64,000 nt of DNA, from positions 2,604,001 to 2,668,000 of the forward strand of contig NZ_JAATJK010000001.1 in the NCBI RefSeq assembly GCF_011927785.1, in the 5' to 3' direction. The first letter of the stretch is position 1. Each line of letters starts with the position of its first letter. This DNA comes from Micromonospora profundi (GTDB lineage Bacteria; Actinomycetota; Actinomycetes; Mycobacteriales; Micromonosporaceae). Position numbers and translations under genes: made by a program. The notes under the pieces are model-generated. The model saw nothing but the letters and a program-made list of their open reading frames with translations. It did not search any database and was not told where the DNA came from. Shown piece by piece: positions 50,679 through 59,600 of the stretch.

Positions 50679-51530
50679 TCAGGCGCGGGCCTTCGCCGGC
50701 TGCTTCAGGAAGGCCATGATCGCCTTGTTGACGTCGTCCGCGTTCGTCCACGGGATACCGTGCGGTGCGCCCTTGAGGGTGACGAGCTGGGCCGTCGGCA
50801 TCATCGGGGCGAGCCGCTGACCGGTGACCGGGTACGGCAGCACGTTGTCCTTGTCGCCCTGGACGATCAGCACCGGCACGTCGATCTTCGGCAGGTCGCC
50901 GCGGAAGTCCTCCTGCCAGGCGTCGACGCTGTCGTGGGTGGCCTTGGCCGAGCCCATCGCGCCGATCTGCCAGTGCGCCCGGTACGCCTCGTCGCTGACC
51001 AGCTTGCCCTTGTTCTCGCTGTAGTTGAAGAACGCGTCGCAGAACTGGGTGAGGTAGGCGAAGCGGTCCTTGATGATGGCGTCCTGGAAGCCCTTGAAGA
51101 GGCTTGTGTCCACGCCCTCCGGATTGTCCTTGGCCTTGGCCAGCATCGGTTGCAGCGGGCTCAGCAGCACGGCCTTGCTCACCCGCTGCGAGCCGTAGTT
51201 GCCCAGGTAGCGGACGACCTCGCCGGTGCCCATCGAGTGGCCCACAAGGATCGCGTCCCGCAGGTCCAGTTCGGTCATCAACACGTCGAGGTCCGCCGCG
51301 AAGGTGTTGTAGTCGTACCCGAACGCCGGTTGGGCCGAATTGCCGAAGCCGCGCCGGTCGTAGGTGATGGTCCGGTATCCGGCGTTGAGCAGCGGAGTGA
51401 CCTCCTTTTCCCACGTCGCCCCGTTGAACGGGAAGCCGTGGATCAGCACCACCGGCTGACCGGATCCGTGGTCCTCGTAGTACAGGTCGATGGGCGCGGA
51501 GTTTTCGGTCCCTACGGTGATGAAAGGCAT
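50679..51530 (-). CDS. Alpha/beta hydrolase, non-haem chloroperoxidase/perhydrolase type
   Basis: A 283-aa cytoplasmic alpha/beta hydrolase. The nucleophile elbow is GHSMG (Ser99), the oxyanion region VLIHGFPFNG, the acid lies in LIVQGDKDNVLPY and the base His in LKGAPHGIPWTN. YDRRGFGNSAQP and VGHSMGTGEVVRYLGNYGS are typical of cofactor-free haloperoxidases, which are mainly esterases or perhydrolases. The ATG at 51530 follows a GGAG box. It is a single gene flanked by two terminators or promoter regions; the substrate is unknown. Confidence 0.9.
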   Translation of the reverse strand: MPFITVGTENSAPIDLYYEDHGSGQPVVLIHGFPFNGATWEKEVTPLLNAGYRTITYDRRGFGNSAQPAFGYDYNTFAADLDVLMTELDLRDAILVGHSMGTGEVVRYLGNYGSQRVSKAVLLSPLQPMLAKAKDNPEGVDTSLFKGFQDAIIKDRFAYLTQFCDAFFNYSENKGKLVSDEAYRAHWQIGAMGSAKATHDSVDAWQEDFRGDLPKIDVPVLIVQGDKDNVLPYPVTGQRLAPMMPTAQLVTLKGAPHGIPWTNADDVNKAIMAFLKQPAKARA

Positions 51531-51669
51531 GTTGTGTCTCCTGCTCCGGATCGGGGCTGTCGGACGTCCGCGCTTTCCCGTCAGGCCGCCGGATATGCGG
51601 ACCGATGGATCGCCCAACGTCGCAGGAACAGGGGTTTTCCGATCCCGCCGGGCGGCCTAGCGTTGGGGG

Positions 51670-52536
51670 GTGACTCCTCCCCCTCGGCTACGGGCTGTCA
51701 GCGACCTGCACATCGGCTATCCGGAAAATCGGGAGTTCGTCCAGCAGCTACGCCCGGAGCACGACGGCGACTGGCTGATCGTCGCCGGCGACGTGGCCGA
51801 GCGGTACGCCGACATCGAATGGGCCCTCGGGCTGCTGAGCAGCCGTTTCGCGAAGGTGATCTGGGCGCCGGGCAACCACGAGTTGTGGACGCCTCCCAAC
51901 GACCCGGTGCAGTTGCGCGGCGAGGCCCGCTACCAGGAGCTGGTGCGGCTGTGCCGGCGGCTGGGGATCGTCACGCCGGAGGATCCGTACCCGGTGTGGG
52001 ACGGCGCGGGCGGTCCGGCCACCATCGCCCCGCTCTTCGTGCTGTACGACTACACGTTCCGGATGCCCGAGGCGCGCACCAAGCAGGAGTCACTGGACCT
52101 TGCGTACGCGGCCGGGGTGGTGTGCACCGACGAGGCGCTGCTGCACCCCGACCCGTACCCGAGTCGGGAGGCGTGGTGCGACGCCCGGGTCACCGAGACC
52201 GAACGCCGGTTAGCCGAGCTCGACCCGGAGCTGCCGACAGTGCTTGTCAACCACTACCCGCTGGTCCGCGAGCCCACCGACGTGCTGTGGTACCCGCAGT
52301 TCGCCCAGTGGTGCGGCACGGTCCGCACCCGCGACTGGCACCTGCGCTTCGGCGCGTCCACGATGGTTTACGGGCACCTGCACATTCCGCGTACGACCTT
52401 CCACGACGGTGTGCGTTTCGAGGAGGTCTCGTTGGGCTATCCGCGCGAGTGGCGTCGGCGCGGGTCCACGCCCCGCCCGGTACGCACCATCGACCCGGCG
52501 GAGGACATGCGCCGGATGCGGCAGACGACAGGCTGA
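51670..52536 (+). CDS. Metallophosphoesterase
   Basis: A 288-aa calcineurin-like phosphoesterase with all five metal blocks: SDLHIG, VAGDVAE, PGNHE, VNHYPL and YGHLH. It should hydrolyse a phosphoester with a dinuclear metal centre in the cytoplasm; the substrate is not predictable. The GTG at 51670 has no separate ribosome site, and a -10-like TAGCGT lies only a few bases before it, so the message may be leaderless. It converges on the glycoside-hydrolase-like gene across a hairpin. Confidence 0.88.
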   Translation: MTPPPRLRAVSDLHIGYPENREFVQQLRPEHDGDWLIVAGDVAERYADIEWALGLLSSRFAKVIWAPGNHELWTPPNDPVQLRGEARYQELVRLCRRLGIVTPEDPYPVWDGAGGPATIAPLFVLYDYTFRMPEARTKQESLDLAYAAGVVCTDEALLHPDPYPSREAWCDARVTETERRLAELDPELPTVLVNHYPLVREPTDVLWYPQFAQWCGTVRTRDWHLRFGASTMVYGHLHIPRTTFHDGVRFEEVSLGYPREWRRRGSTPRPVRTIDPAEDMRRMRQTTG

Positions 52537-52545
52537 CGGGCCATC

Positions 52546-52577
52546 GGGTGGCCAACGGCCGGAGCCGGTGGCCACCC
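52546..52577. terminator. Bidirectional hairpin terminator
   Basis: GGGTGGCCA (52546-52554) and TGGCCACCC (52569-52577) are exact complements with a 14-nt, G/C-rich loop. It fills the gap between the phosphoesterase stop and the 3' end of the converging gene. Confidence 0.75.
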
Positions 52578-52587
52578 CTGCGACGGT

Positions 52588-52790
52588 TCAGCTGGCGTAG
52601 ACCTCCAGAGCCGAGAGTTGACCGGCCGGCCAGCCGGTGTTGCCGGTGACGGTGATCCGCACGTAGCGGGTCTGCGCGGCGGCGACGGTGAGCGTCACCT
52701 GGTTGCCGGTGGCCGGGTCGAAGGTGCGGCCCGCCGCGGCGACGAGCGTGCCGAAGCTGGTTCCGTCGGTGCTGCCGTGCGCAGCGAGGT
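52588..52790 (-). pseudogene. Out-of-frame 3' end of the discoidin domain (one-base deletion)
   Basis: In a different frame from the gene above it (minus strand), this stretch encodes the missing end of an F5/8 type C domain: AHGSTDGTSFGTLV, YVRITVTGNTGWPAGQL and a terminal ALEVYAS. Adding one G to the GG run at 52788-52789 joins it to the main frame and gives a complete domain of a 563-aa protein. The deletion is either real or a sequence error. Confidence 0.8.
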
Positions 52791-54278
52791 CTGCGTCCGG
52801 GTGCCCCAGGCCGCCGACGGCGGCAGCCTGAGCACCACCCGACCGACGGTACGCGTCGCGCCCAGGTCGACCTGGACCCACTGCGGAAAGACGCCGTTGA
52901 CGCTCTCCCAGTAGCTGTTCGGGTCACCGTCGACCACGTTGCCGGAGCCGTAGATCTGGGTGTGGCTGCTCTCGGCGGTGGGTCGGCCGGCGGCCAGGTC
53001 ACCGCCGGGCGGCGGGGGCGTGCCGCCGAGCACCGGCGGCGTCGGGCGTACGGGGGTGAGCGCGATCTGGCCCTTGAGCATGCGGCCACCGTCGGCGGTG
53101 ATCCGCAGGTAGTAGTCGGCGGAGCAGGCGACGCCGTCCTCGTCCAGTGACCGGATGCCCGCCCCGGCGGGGGTCGTCGCCTGCGTCTCGGAGGTCTTGG
53201 CGATCTGGTTGCCCTCGTTGTACTCGTCGAACATGGACACGTAGAGGCCCTGGGCACCGAGTCGGATCATGTTGTAGAGGTGCCGCCAGTAGAAGTCCCC
53301 GTGGCGGCGGTGCCCCGAGGAGAGGTCGCCGGGCATCACGCACGGTTGGTAGTCGATGCCCCGCGCCGCGCAGTCCGCGAGGTCAGGCACGTTGACGTTG
53401 GTGTGGAACCAGTCGAGCCCTTCCAGGGTGCCGGTCCGGCCCACCATCCACGGCGAGAGCATGTTGAAGGCGTGGTAGACGTCGAGGAAGCCGGCGCGCG
53501 AGTCGTTGACGCCCTGCCGCCAGTAGGTCGGCACTCCGCCGATGACGTAGCAGCCCTGCGCCTTGAACCAGTTGACGACCTCCAGGCAGGGTGCCGGGGC
53601 GAAGGGTCGCCCGGGGTCGTCGAAGCCGAAGCCCCAGATGCAGACGACCGGCCTGCCGTTCTGCCGGGCGTACGCCGGGGAGGCGGTGTGCGCTGACATC
53701 TTCGTGGTCCAGTCGGTCTTGAGTTCCGACTGCATGTTCGTCCAGCTGGTGACGTCGTACATGATGTAGAACTTCCGGCCGTGGCGTTCGGCGGCGGAGC
53801 GGACCTTCTGCGTCATCGCGTCGCGGGTCGGGCCCTCGTCGCCGAACGGGTTGAACCGTTGCAGCGCGGCGGTGTCGCAGCCGTGCTCCTGCATCCAGCG
53901 GAAGTGGGTGTCCACTGTCTGCTGGTCGTAGGAGGAGAAGAGGGTGGCGGGCGAGCCGTTGCCGAGGTTCGGGTAGGCGGTGGGGTAGCCACGCGTGTAC
54001 TCGCGCATGTCCGGCCAGGACACGATCGTGGTGTTGGCAGGTGACGGGGGCTGGAACCGGTCCCGGCCCCAGTGCCACCAGCCGCCGATGGGTGCGGAGT
54101 CGCCGGGGGCGCTGAACCAGCCCTGGTAGCCGACCGACACCTTGCCGACGACGTCGCCCACCGGGCTGGCGGCGTACGCGGGTCGGGCCAGGGCGCCGAG
54201 CAGTTCGGTGGTGGAGGTGGCGGCGAGGGCGGACCCGGCCAGCACCGATCCGACGAATCCGCGGCGGGAGACCGCCAT
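52695..54278 (-). CDS. Tat-secreted GH99/GH71-like protein with frameshifted discoidin domain
   Basis: As read, 527 aa. A Tat-type signal (SRRGFVGSVLAG, to ARPAYA) leads to a TIM-barrel-like catalytic region (about residues 45-360) that begins VSVGYQGWFSAPGD and WWHWGRDRFQPP and includes YIMYDVTSW, VVCIWGFGFDD and SMFDEYNEGNQI. These are typical of GH99/GH71-type or xylosidase/arabinosidase-like proteins. An F5/8 type C (discoidin) domain starts near residue 425 (NVVDGDPNSYWESVNG) but shifts frame at about 52788, so the last residues are wrong and the domain is cut. The ATG at 54278 has AAGGAG upstream. It probably acts on a polysaccharide outside the cell; the exact substrate is unknown. Confidence 0.8.
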   Translation of the reverse strand: MAVSRRGFVGSVLAGSALAATSTTELLGALARPAYAASPVGDVVGKVSVGYQGWFSAPGDSAPIGGWWHWGRDRFQPPSPANTTIVSWPDMREYTRGYPTAYPNLGNGSPATLFSSYDQQTVDTHFRWMQEHGCDTAALQRFNPFGDEGPTRDAMTQKVRSAAERHGRKFYIMYDVTSWTNMQSELKTDWTTKMSAHTASPAYARQNGRPVVCIWGFGFDDPGRPFAPAPCLEVVNWFKAQGCYVIGGVPTYWRQGVNDSRAGFLDVYHAFNMLSPWMVGRTGTLEGLDWFHTNVNVPDLADCAARGIDYQPCVMPGDLSSGHRRHGDFYWRHLYNMIRLGAQGLYVSMFDEYNEGNQIAKTSETQATTPAGAGIRSLDEDGVACSADYYLRITADGGRMLKGQIALTPVRPTPPVLGGTPPPPGGDLAAGRPTAESSHTQIYGSGNVVDGDPNSYWESVNGVFPQWVQVDLGATRTVGRVVLRLPPSAAWGTRTQTSLRTAAPTEPASARSSPRRAAPSTRPPATR

Positions 54279-54415
54279 GGGTGACCACTCCTTCGGGACG
54301 GAAGGCATTGACGGTCATCGTGGCAGCAACGGATGTCGACCCGCAAGAGTTTGACTGGGCGTTGCAATTTGCGGCCAGTGAAGCGGAAGATTCAATCGAG
54401 CTGCCGGACGGGGGC

Positions 54416-54446
54416 GGGGGTCGGAGCCACCGCGGCTCCGACCCCC
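54416..54446 (-). terminator. Hairpin terminator after the beta-helix gene
   Basis: GGGGGTCGGAGCC (54416-54428) and GGCTCCGACCCCC (54434-54446) form a perfect 13-bp stem with a 5-nt loop, 20 bp downstream of the stop at 54466. It separates the beta-helix gene from the next minus-strand gene. Confidence 0.85.
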
Positions 54447-54465
54447 GTTCCGGCACGCGGGCCCG

Positions 54466-56319
54466 TTACGGGGTGGGGTACTCCGCGATGTAGACCGGCG
54501 CACCGACCTTCGTCATGTCGGCAGCCTCGCCGACTCCGTTGACCACGTGGTCGATCGTGCCGGCGCTGAGGTTGACGGTCATGATGTGGTGCAGCTTCAC
54601 GCCCGGCCGCCTCGGCACCTCGAAGCCGTTCTCGGTGCGGATCGACGGGTTGTTCTGGTTGAAGACGTAGACCCCGCCGCCGTACAGGGTGTGGTGGCGT
54701 ACCCGGTCGCCGACCTTGTAGCCGGCCCACCCCTTGACCCGGCCGTTCATCCAGTCGGCCTGCGTCGGCGGGTCGTACGGCAGCTCGTTCTGGTAGAGGA
54801 TCGTGGTGCCGTGCTCGCCGTTCCAGACCGTGTTGTAGCGCTGGAAGTGCTCGACGAACAGGCCGGTGGCGGTCACGTGGTCGCCGTTGATGACGGCGCC
54901 GTAGCGACCGGTGTTGGTGCGCCAGCGGTCGGTGTCGCCGTTGACACCCTCGGTGAAGCCCTCGACCCCGTGGTCGCCGCGCCACACCCAGGTGTGGTCG
55001 ATGAGCACGTTGTCGCTGTTGACCTCCAGCGCGGTGTTGGTCCGGCCGATGTGCGGGCCGCCGACACGGAAGTACACGTCGGACAGCGTGGTCGGGTTGG
55101 TGCGGCTGCTGGCCTGGTGACCGTGCTGACGACCGACACGCAGCAGGACCGGTGACTCGACGGTGCCGGCGTCGATGGTGACACCGGCGACGATCACGCC
55201 GGGGACACCTGCGACGTCCAGCGGGACGGCGCCGTTGACGGCGGTGAGCGTGGCGTGCCCGATGCCGAGCACCACTGTGTTGGCGCGGCGGATCTCGATG
55301 CTGCGGGCGATGTCGTACACGCCGGGGGTGAGCAGCAGGTGCTTACCGCGCGCCAACTGGCTGTTGATCACGTGCACCGGGTCGGACGGCTTCGCGATGA
55401 AGAAGTCACCGATGCCGATGGTCCGGCCCGGCGTCATGCCGTCGGCCCAGGAGACACCACGGCTGTCGCGCTGCGCGGCGGGCACTCGCACGTTGTAGCG
55501 ACCCCTGCCGTCGACGAACAGGTAGGGCTTCTCCCGGCTCAGCGGCGTGGTGTCGAGGGTGGTGTACGGCGGGTCGGGGAACGTGGCGTCGTCGGGCGCG
55601 CCCTCCACGCCCGCGAAGACCTGGTTCCACACGGCGTTGGACCAGCTGGCGACCTCGCTGTTGCGGGTCAGCCACTGCTGCTGGGACCCGTTCGTGGTGG
55701 CCGGCAGCCGCGAGTCGGCGATGAAGCCGCCGCTTGCGTACTGCGGGCCGGCGGTGCAGTAGTCCATCAACGACAGCCCGCCGCCGTTGATGTTGAGCCG
55801 GCGCATCGACACCGCCTGGGACACCGCCCAGAAGTTCGCAGTCGACCGGCAGTCGTCCTGGCCCGCGGCGTTAATGGTGAGCGACAGGTTGGACAGGGTG
55901 CGCCAGAAGTTGACGAGCGCGAGGCAGTTGCCGGTGCCACCGTCGGCGAGGCAGCGGTTGTAGACCTCCAGCTTGCCGTTGACTGTGACGTCGGTGGGCG
56001 AGGCCCCGAGGCCGGACACTTCGGTGTAGTAGCCGACCTTGGCCTGCAACGGCCGCTCGGCAGTGCCGTAGGTGCCGGGCTTGAACAGGTACGCGTGCCG
56101 CTCGGTGCCCATCTCGTTGTCGACCTGGCGGGCGTGGGCCGCGTCGAGGGTCCGCTGGATCTCGCTGACCGGCATGGCCGGGTCGAAGATCGTCACGTTG
56201 GGTCCGAAGTCGGGAGCGCCGCCCGTGGGGCGACCGGCGGTGGCGGCGGTGCTGGTCATGGTGACGGCGGCTGTCACCAGCAGAGCGAGAAGGAGGGTAC
56301 GTCGGGACGGGCTTGTCAT
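54466..56319 (-). CDS. Secreted right-handed beta-helix protein (GH55/pectate-lyase-like fold)
   Basis: A 617-aa exported protein. A signal peptide (SRRTLLLALLVTAAVTMTS region) precedes two beta-helix regions. The first contains HAYLFKPGTYGTAERPLQAK and VSGLGASPTDVTVNGKLEV; the second contains KHLLLTPGVYDIARSIEIRR, VVLGIGHATLTAVNGAVPLD and DNVLIDHTWVWRGDHGVEGF. Two pectin-lyase-like halves are the plan of GH55 exo-beta-1,3-glucanases, but I cannot identify catalytic residues. A perfect LacI-type palindrome 37-56 bp upstream suggests sugar-controlled expression. The ATG at 56319 is the first fitting the signal peptide. Confidence 0.8.
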   Translation of the reverse strand: MTSPSRRTLLLALLVTAAVTMTSTAATAGRPTGGAPDFGPNVTIFDPAMPVSEIQRTLDAAHARQVDNEMGTERHAYLFKPGTYGTAERPLQAKVGYYTEVSGLGASPTDVTVNGKLEVYNRCLADGGTGNCLALVNFWRTLSNLSLTINAAGQDDCRSTANFWAVSQAVSMRRLNINGGGLSLMDYCTAGPQYASGGFIADSRLPATTNGSQQQWLTRNSEVASWSNAVWNQVFAGVEGAPDDATFPDPPYTTLDTTPLSREKPYLFVDGRGRYNVRVPAAQRDSRGVSWADGMTPGRTIGIGDFFIAKPSDPVHVINSQLARGKHLLLTPGVYDIARSIEIRRANTVVLGIGHATLTAVNGAVPLDVAGVPGVIVAGVTIDAGTVESPVLLRVGRQHGHQASSRTNPTTLSDVYFRVGGPHIGRTNTALEVNSDNVLIDHTWVWRGDHGVEGFTEGVNGDTDRWRTNTGRYGAVINGDHVTATGLFVEHFQRYNTVWNGEHGTTILYQNELPYDPPTQADWMNGRVKGWAGYKVGDRVRHHTLYGGGVYVFNQNNPSIRTENGFEVPRRPGVKLHHIMTVNLSAGTIDHVVNGVGEAADMTKVGAPVYIAEYPTP

Positions 56320-56355
56320 GCGGTTCGTCCAATCCACTGGCCAGACGGGCGCCCA

Positions 56356-56375
56356 GCAAGAGAGCGCTCTCTTGC
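56356..56375. promoter_or_regulatory. LacI-family operator palindrome
   Basis: GCAAGAGAGC (56356-56365) is followed directly by its exact complement (56366-56375), centred on AGCGCT. A 20-bp perfect even palindrome of this type is the hallmark of LacI/CebR-like sugar repressors in actinomycetes. It lies 37-56 bp upstream of the beta-helix protein ATG. Confidence 0.75.
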
Positions 56376-56493
56376 CCCCGTTTCTACCCGCCCCCAAGCC
56401 GTCACGCCATCCCACAAGCCCACCCACCCCATCGCCACCGGAACCCGCCTCGCCCCCACCTCACCCCCGTCGCCCCGCCCCACCCCGCCCGCT

Positions 56494-56570
56494 CGTCGAT
56501 CATGGAGTTGTGGTGGGGGACTTAGTGGATTTCTGCCGGTATTTCGACCACCACAACTCCATGATCGACG
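56494..56570. repeat. Long inverted repeat, 23-bp perfect arms with 31-nt loop
   Basis: Arms 56494-56516 and 56548-56570 are exact complements; the core is GATCATGGAGTTGTGG. The loop (56517-56547) is less G/C-rich than its surroundings. It lies between two divergent genes, so it is not a simple terminator. I recall the arm sequence as a frequent intergenic word in Micromonospora genomes. Confidence 0.88.
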
Positions 56571-56581
56571 GGGTTGGAGGG

Positions 56582-56646
56582 GGTCGGGAGCGGGTCGGGA
56601 GCGGGTCGGGAGGGGTCGGGAGCGGGTCGGGAGGGGGTCGGGAGCG
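56582..56646 (+). repeat. Six tandem copies of an 11-bp unit upstream of the AfsR/SARP gene
   Basis: The unit GGTCGGGAGCG is repeated six times (one copy is 10 bp and one has a C-to-G change), ending 27 bp before the ATG of the regulator. The heptamer TCGGGAG therefore recurs with 11-bp spacing, the helical-turn spacing used by SARP-type regulators. Confidence 0.8.
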
Positions 56647-56673
56647 CTTTTGGGGCCGCAGGGCGACGTTACG

Positions 56674-59600
56674 ATGACCGCCGTGCAGTTCGGGGTGCTC
56701 GGGCCGCTCGCCGTCACCACCGACGCCGGCGAGCCGGTGGTGGTACCCGGCACCAAGGTGCGCGCCCTGCTGGCCGACCTGCTGACCAACCGCAACCGGG
56801 TCGTGTCCGCGGACCGGCTCATCGACGACCTGTGGGGCGAGGACTCCCCCGCCAACCCCGCCGGCGCCCTCCAGGTACGGGTGTCCCAGCTGCGCAAGGC
56901 GCTCAACGACGCCGAGCCCGGTGCCCGCGACCTTGTCGAGTCCCGACCACCGGGCTACCTGCTGCGGGTCGAGGCGATCGACGCCGACAGGTTCGGCGAA
57001 CTTGCCAGGTGCACCGACGTCGACCGGCTCACCGAGGCCCTCGCGCTGTGGCGCGGCGACGCCTACGCGGACGTGGCCGACGCCGAGTTCGTCCGGGCGG
57101 AAGCGACCCGTCTCGCCGAGCAGCGCCTCGCCGTGCACGAGCGGCGGGCCGAGGCCCGGCTGGCGCGCGGCGAGCACGACCTGGTCGCCGCCGACCTCGC
57201 CGAACTGGTCGCCCGGCACCCGCTGCGCGAGGGCCTGCGGGCCGTGCAGCTACGGGCGCTGTACGCGGCCGGCCGCCAGTCCGAGGCGCTGGACAGCTAC
57301 ACCGACCTGCGCGACCGGCTCGCCGACGAGCTGGGACTGGACCCTGCCCCGGAGCTTGTCGCCCTGCACCGTCGCATCCTCGAACAGGACGCCGACCTGA
57401 GCGCGCCACCGACGGCGACGACCACCCGCGACAACCTCCCCGCCCAGCTCGACGAGCTGATCGGACGGGCCGAGGCGCTGTCCGAGCTGCGGACCCTGCT
57501 GCCCCGGCAACGGTTGGTCACGCTGGTCGGGCCCGGCGGGGTGGGCAAGACGCGACTCGCCATCGAAGCGGCCCGTACCGTCCCCGGTGGCGTCCGCATG
57601 GTCGAGCTGGCGCCACTGCCCGCCGGTGACCTCGGCATCGCCGAACGGGTGCTCGGCGCGCTTGACGTGCGCGAGTCCCCCGGCATCAACCTCTCCGCCG
57701 TCGACAGGCTCGTCGCGGCGTTGCGGCAACGGCACCTGCTGCTCGTGCTGGACAACTGCGAACACGTCATCGAGCCGGTCGCCGAGCTGGTGGCCCGGCT
57801 GCTGCGCGCCGTACCCGGGCTGAGCGTGCTGGCCACCAGCCGAGAACCGCTCGGGCTGACCGGGGAGCTGCTCTGGGACGTACCCCCGTTGTCCGTGCCC
57901 GGCGACGGTGACCTGGACACGGTCCGGCGCTCGGCGGCGGCCCGGTTGTTCGCCGCCCGCGCCGCCGCGCAGCAGCGCGGATTCCGGCTCGACGCGCGCA
58001 CGGCACCGGCGGTGGCCCAGCTCTGCCGCCGTCTCGACGGCCTGCCGCTGGCGCTTGAGCTGGCCGCGACCCGGGTACGGGCGCTCGGCGTGCGGGGCGT
58101 GGTGCAGCGGCTCGACGACCGGTTCCGGCTGCTCGCCACACAGCAGCGGGACGTGCCGCCGCGGCAGCGGACGCTGACCGCCGTCATCGGCTGGAGCTGG
58201 GACCTCCTGGACGAGGCGGACCGGCTCGCCCTGGCCCGGCTCGCCGTGTTCGGCGACGGCTGCACGCCGGAGGCCGCCGAGCGGGTCTGCGGGAGCGACC
58301 TGGACACGCTGGCGCGACTCGTGGACCGGTCGCTCGTGGTGCTCGACGATGCGGGTGCGGCACCGCGCTACCGGCTGCTCGAATCGGTGGCCGCGTTCTG
58401 CCTGGACCGCCTCGCCGACGCCGACGCGGTCCGGGCACGGCACGCCGCCTATTACACCGGGTTGGCCGAACGCGCCGACCCAGGGCTTCGCGGTGCCGAG
58501 CAGCAGCGATGGCTTGCGGTGCTGGACGCCGAGACTGCGAACCTGCGCGCGGCGCTGGACAACGGCGGCGGGCTGCGCCTGGCTGTCGCGTTGAGCTGGT
58601 ACTGGTACCTGCGCGGCCGGTTCACCGAGGCACGGCGGGCGCTCGCCACACGCGGCGACGAGGAGCAGGAGGCGCGCTCGGCGCCCTGGCGGGTCGGCTT
58701 CGCGCTGTTGCAGGGCGACGAGATCCGACCAGCCGACGTACACGCCGCGGTGGCCGGTGGGACAGACGAACGGGCCGCCTGGTTCGCGGCGAACGCGGTG
58801 ATCGACCACAGTGACCTGACCCTCGCGGCGGAGCTGCTGCCCACCACCGTCGCCGATCCGTGGACCGAGGCAGCGGTGCTCAGCTCCCGGGCCAGGATCG
58901 CGCACGCGATGGGTGACCAGGGCGCACTGGAGAGCGCCGCGACCCGCAGCGCCGCGCTGTTCGCGAAGCTCGGCGACCGGTGGGGACGGCTCGTTGCGAC
59001 CGAGTGGGTGGGTGGGCTCGCGGACATGCGCGGCGAGCACGAACGCGCCGCGGCCCTGTACCGGGAAGGGTTGCGCTGGGCCGAGGAGCTGGCACTGTGG
59101 CCGCAGGTGGGCAGCACGCTGTCCTGGCTGGCCTGGCTCGCGGTGCAGACCCGCGACTACGCGCAGGGCCGCGAACTCGCCGAACGCGCGTACCAGTTGG
59201 CGCTGGAGCAGGCCACGCCCAGCGCCATCGTCTTCGCGCAGATGAGCCTCGCTCTGGCGGCCCGCCGCGACGGCAAGCTCGACGTCGCCGTCACCCACCT
59301 GAGCCACCTCGTCGAGCAGGGCCGCGCCGAGCCCTGCCCGGCGTTGTACCTGCCGCTGGTCCTTGTCGAGCTGGGCTACGCGGTCGAACAGGACGGCGAC
59401 CCGGACGGCGCACTCGCCCTGCACGTCGAGGCGTTCGCGGCCGCCGAGGCGATCGCGTCGACACGGGACACGATCGGTCCCCTGGAGGGGATGGCGTCGG
59501 CGGTCCGCTCACCGGAGGCCGCCGCCCGGCTCCTCGGCGCGGCGGCCGCCGCCCGGCTGGTCACCCGGTCTCCCGCCTCTCCCACCGAACGGGACGAGAT

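Noticed and set aside
56582..56646. CRISPR-like array.
   Set aside because: The units are 11 bp with no spacers and no cas genes are present.
55255..56673. Extension of the AfsR-type frame 473 codons upstream.
   Set aside because: It runs antisense to the beta-helix gene and through the inverted repeat and tandem array; the regulator's DNA-binding domain starts just after 56674.
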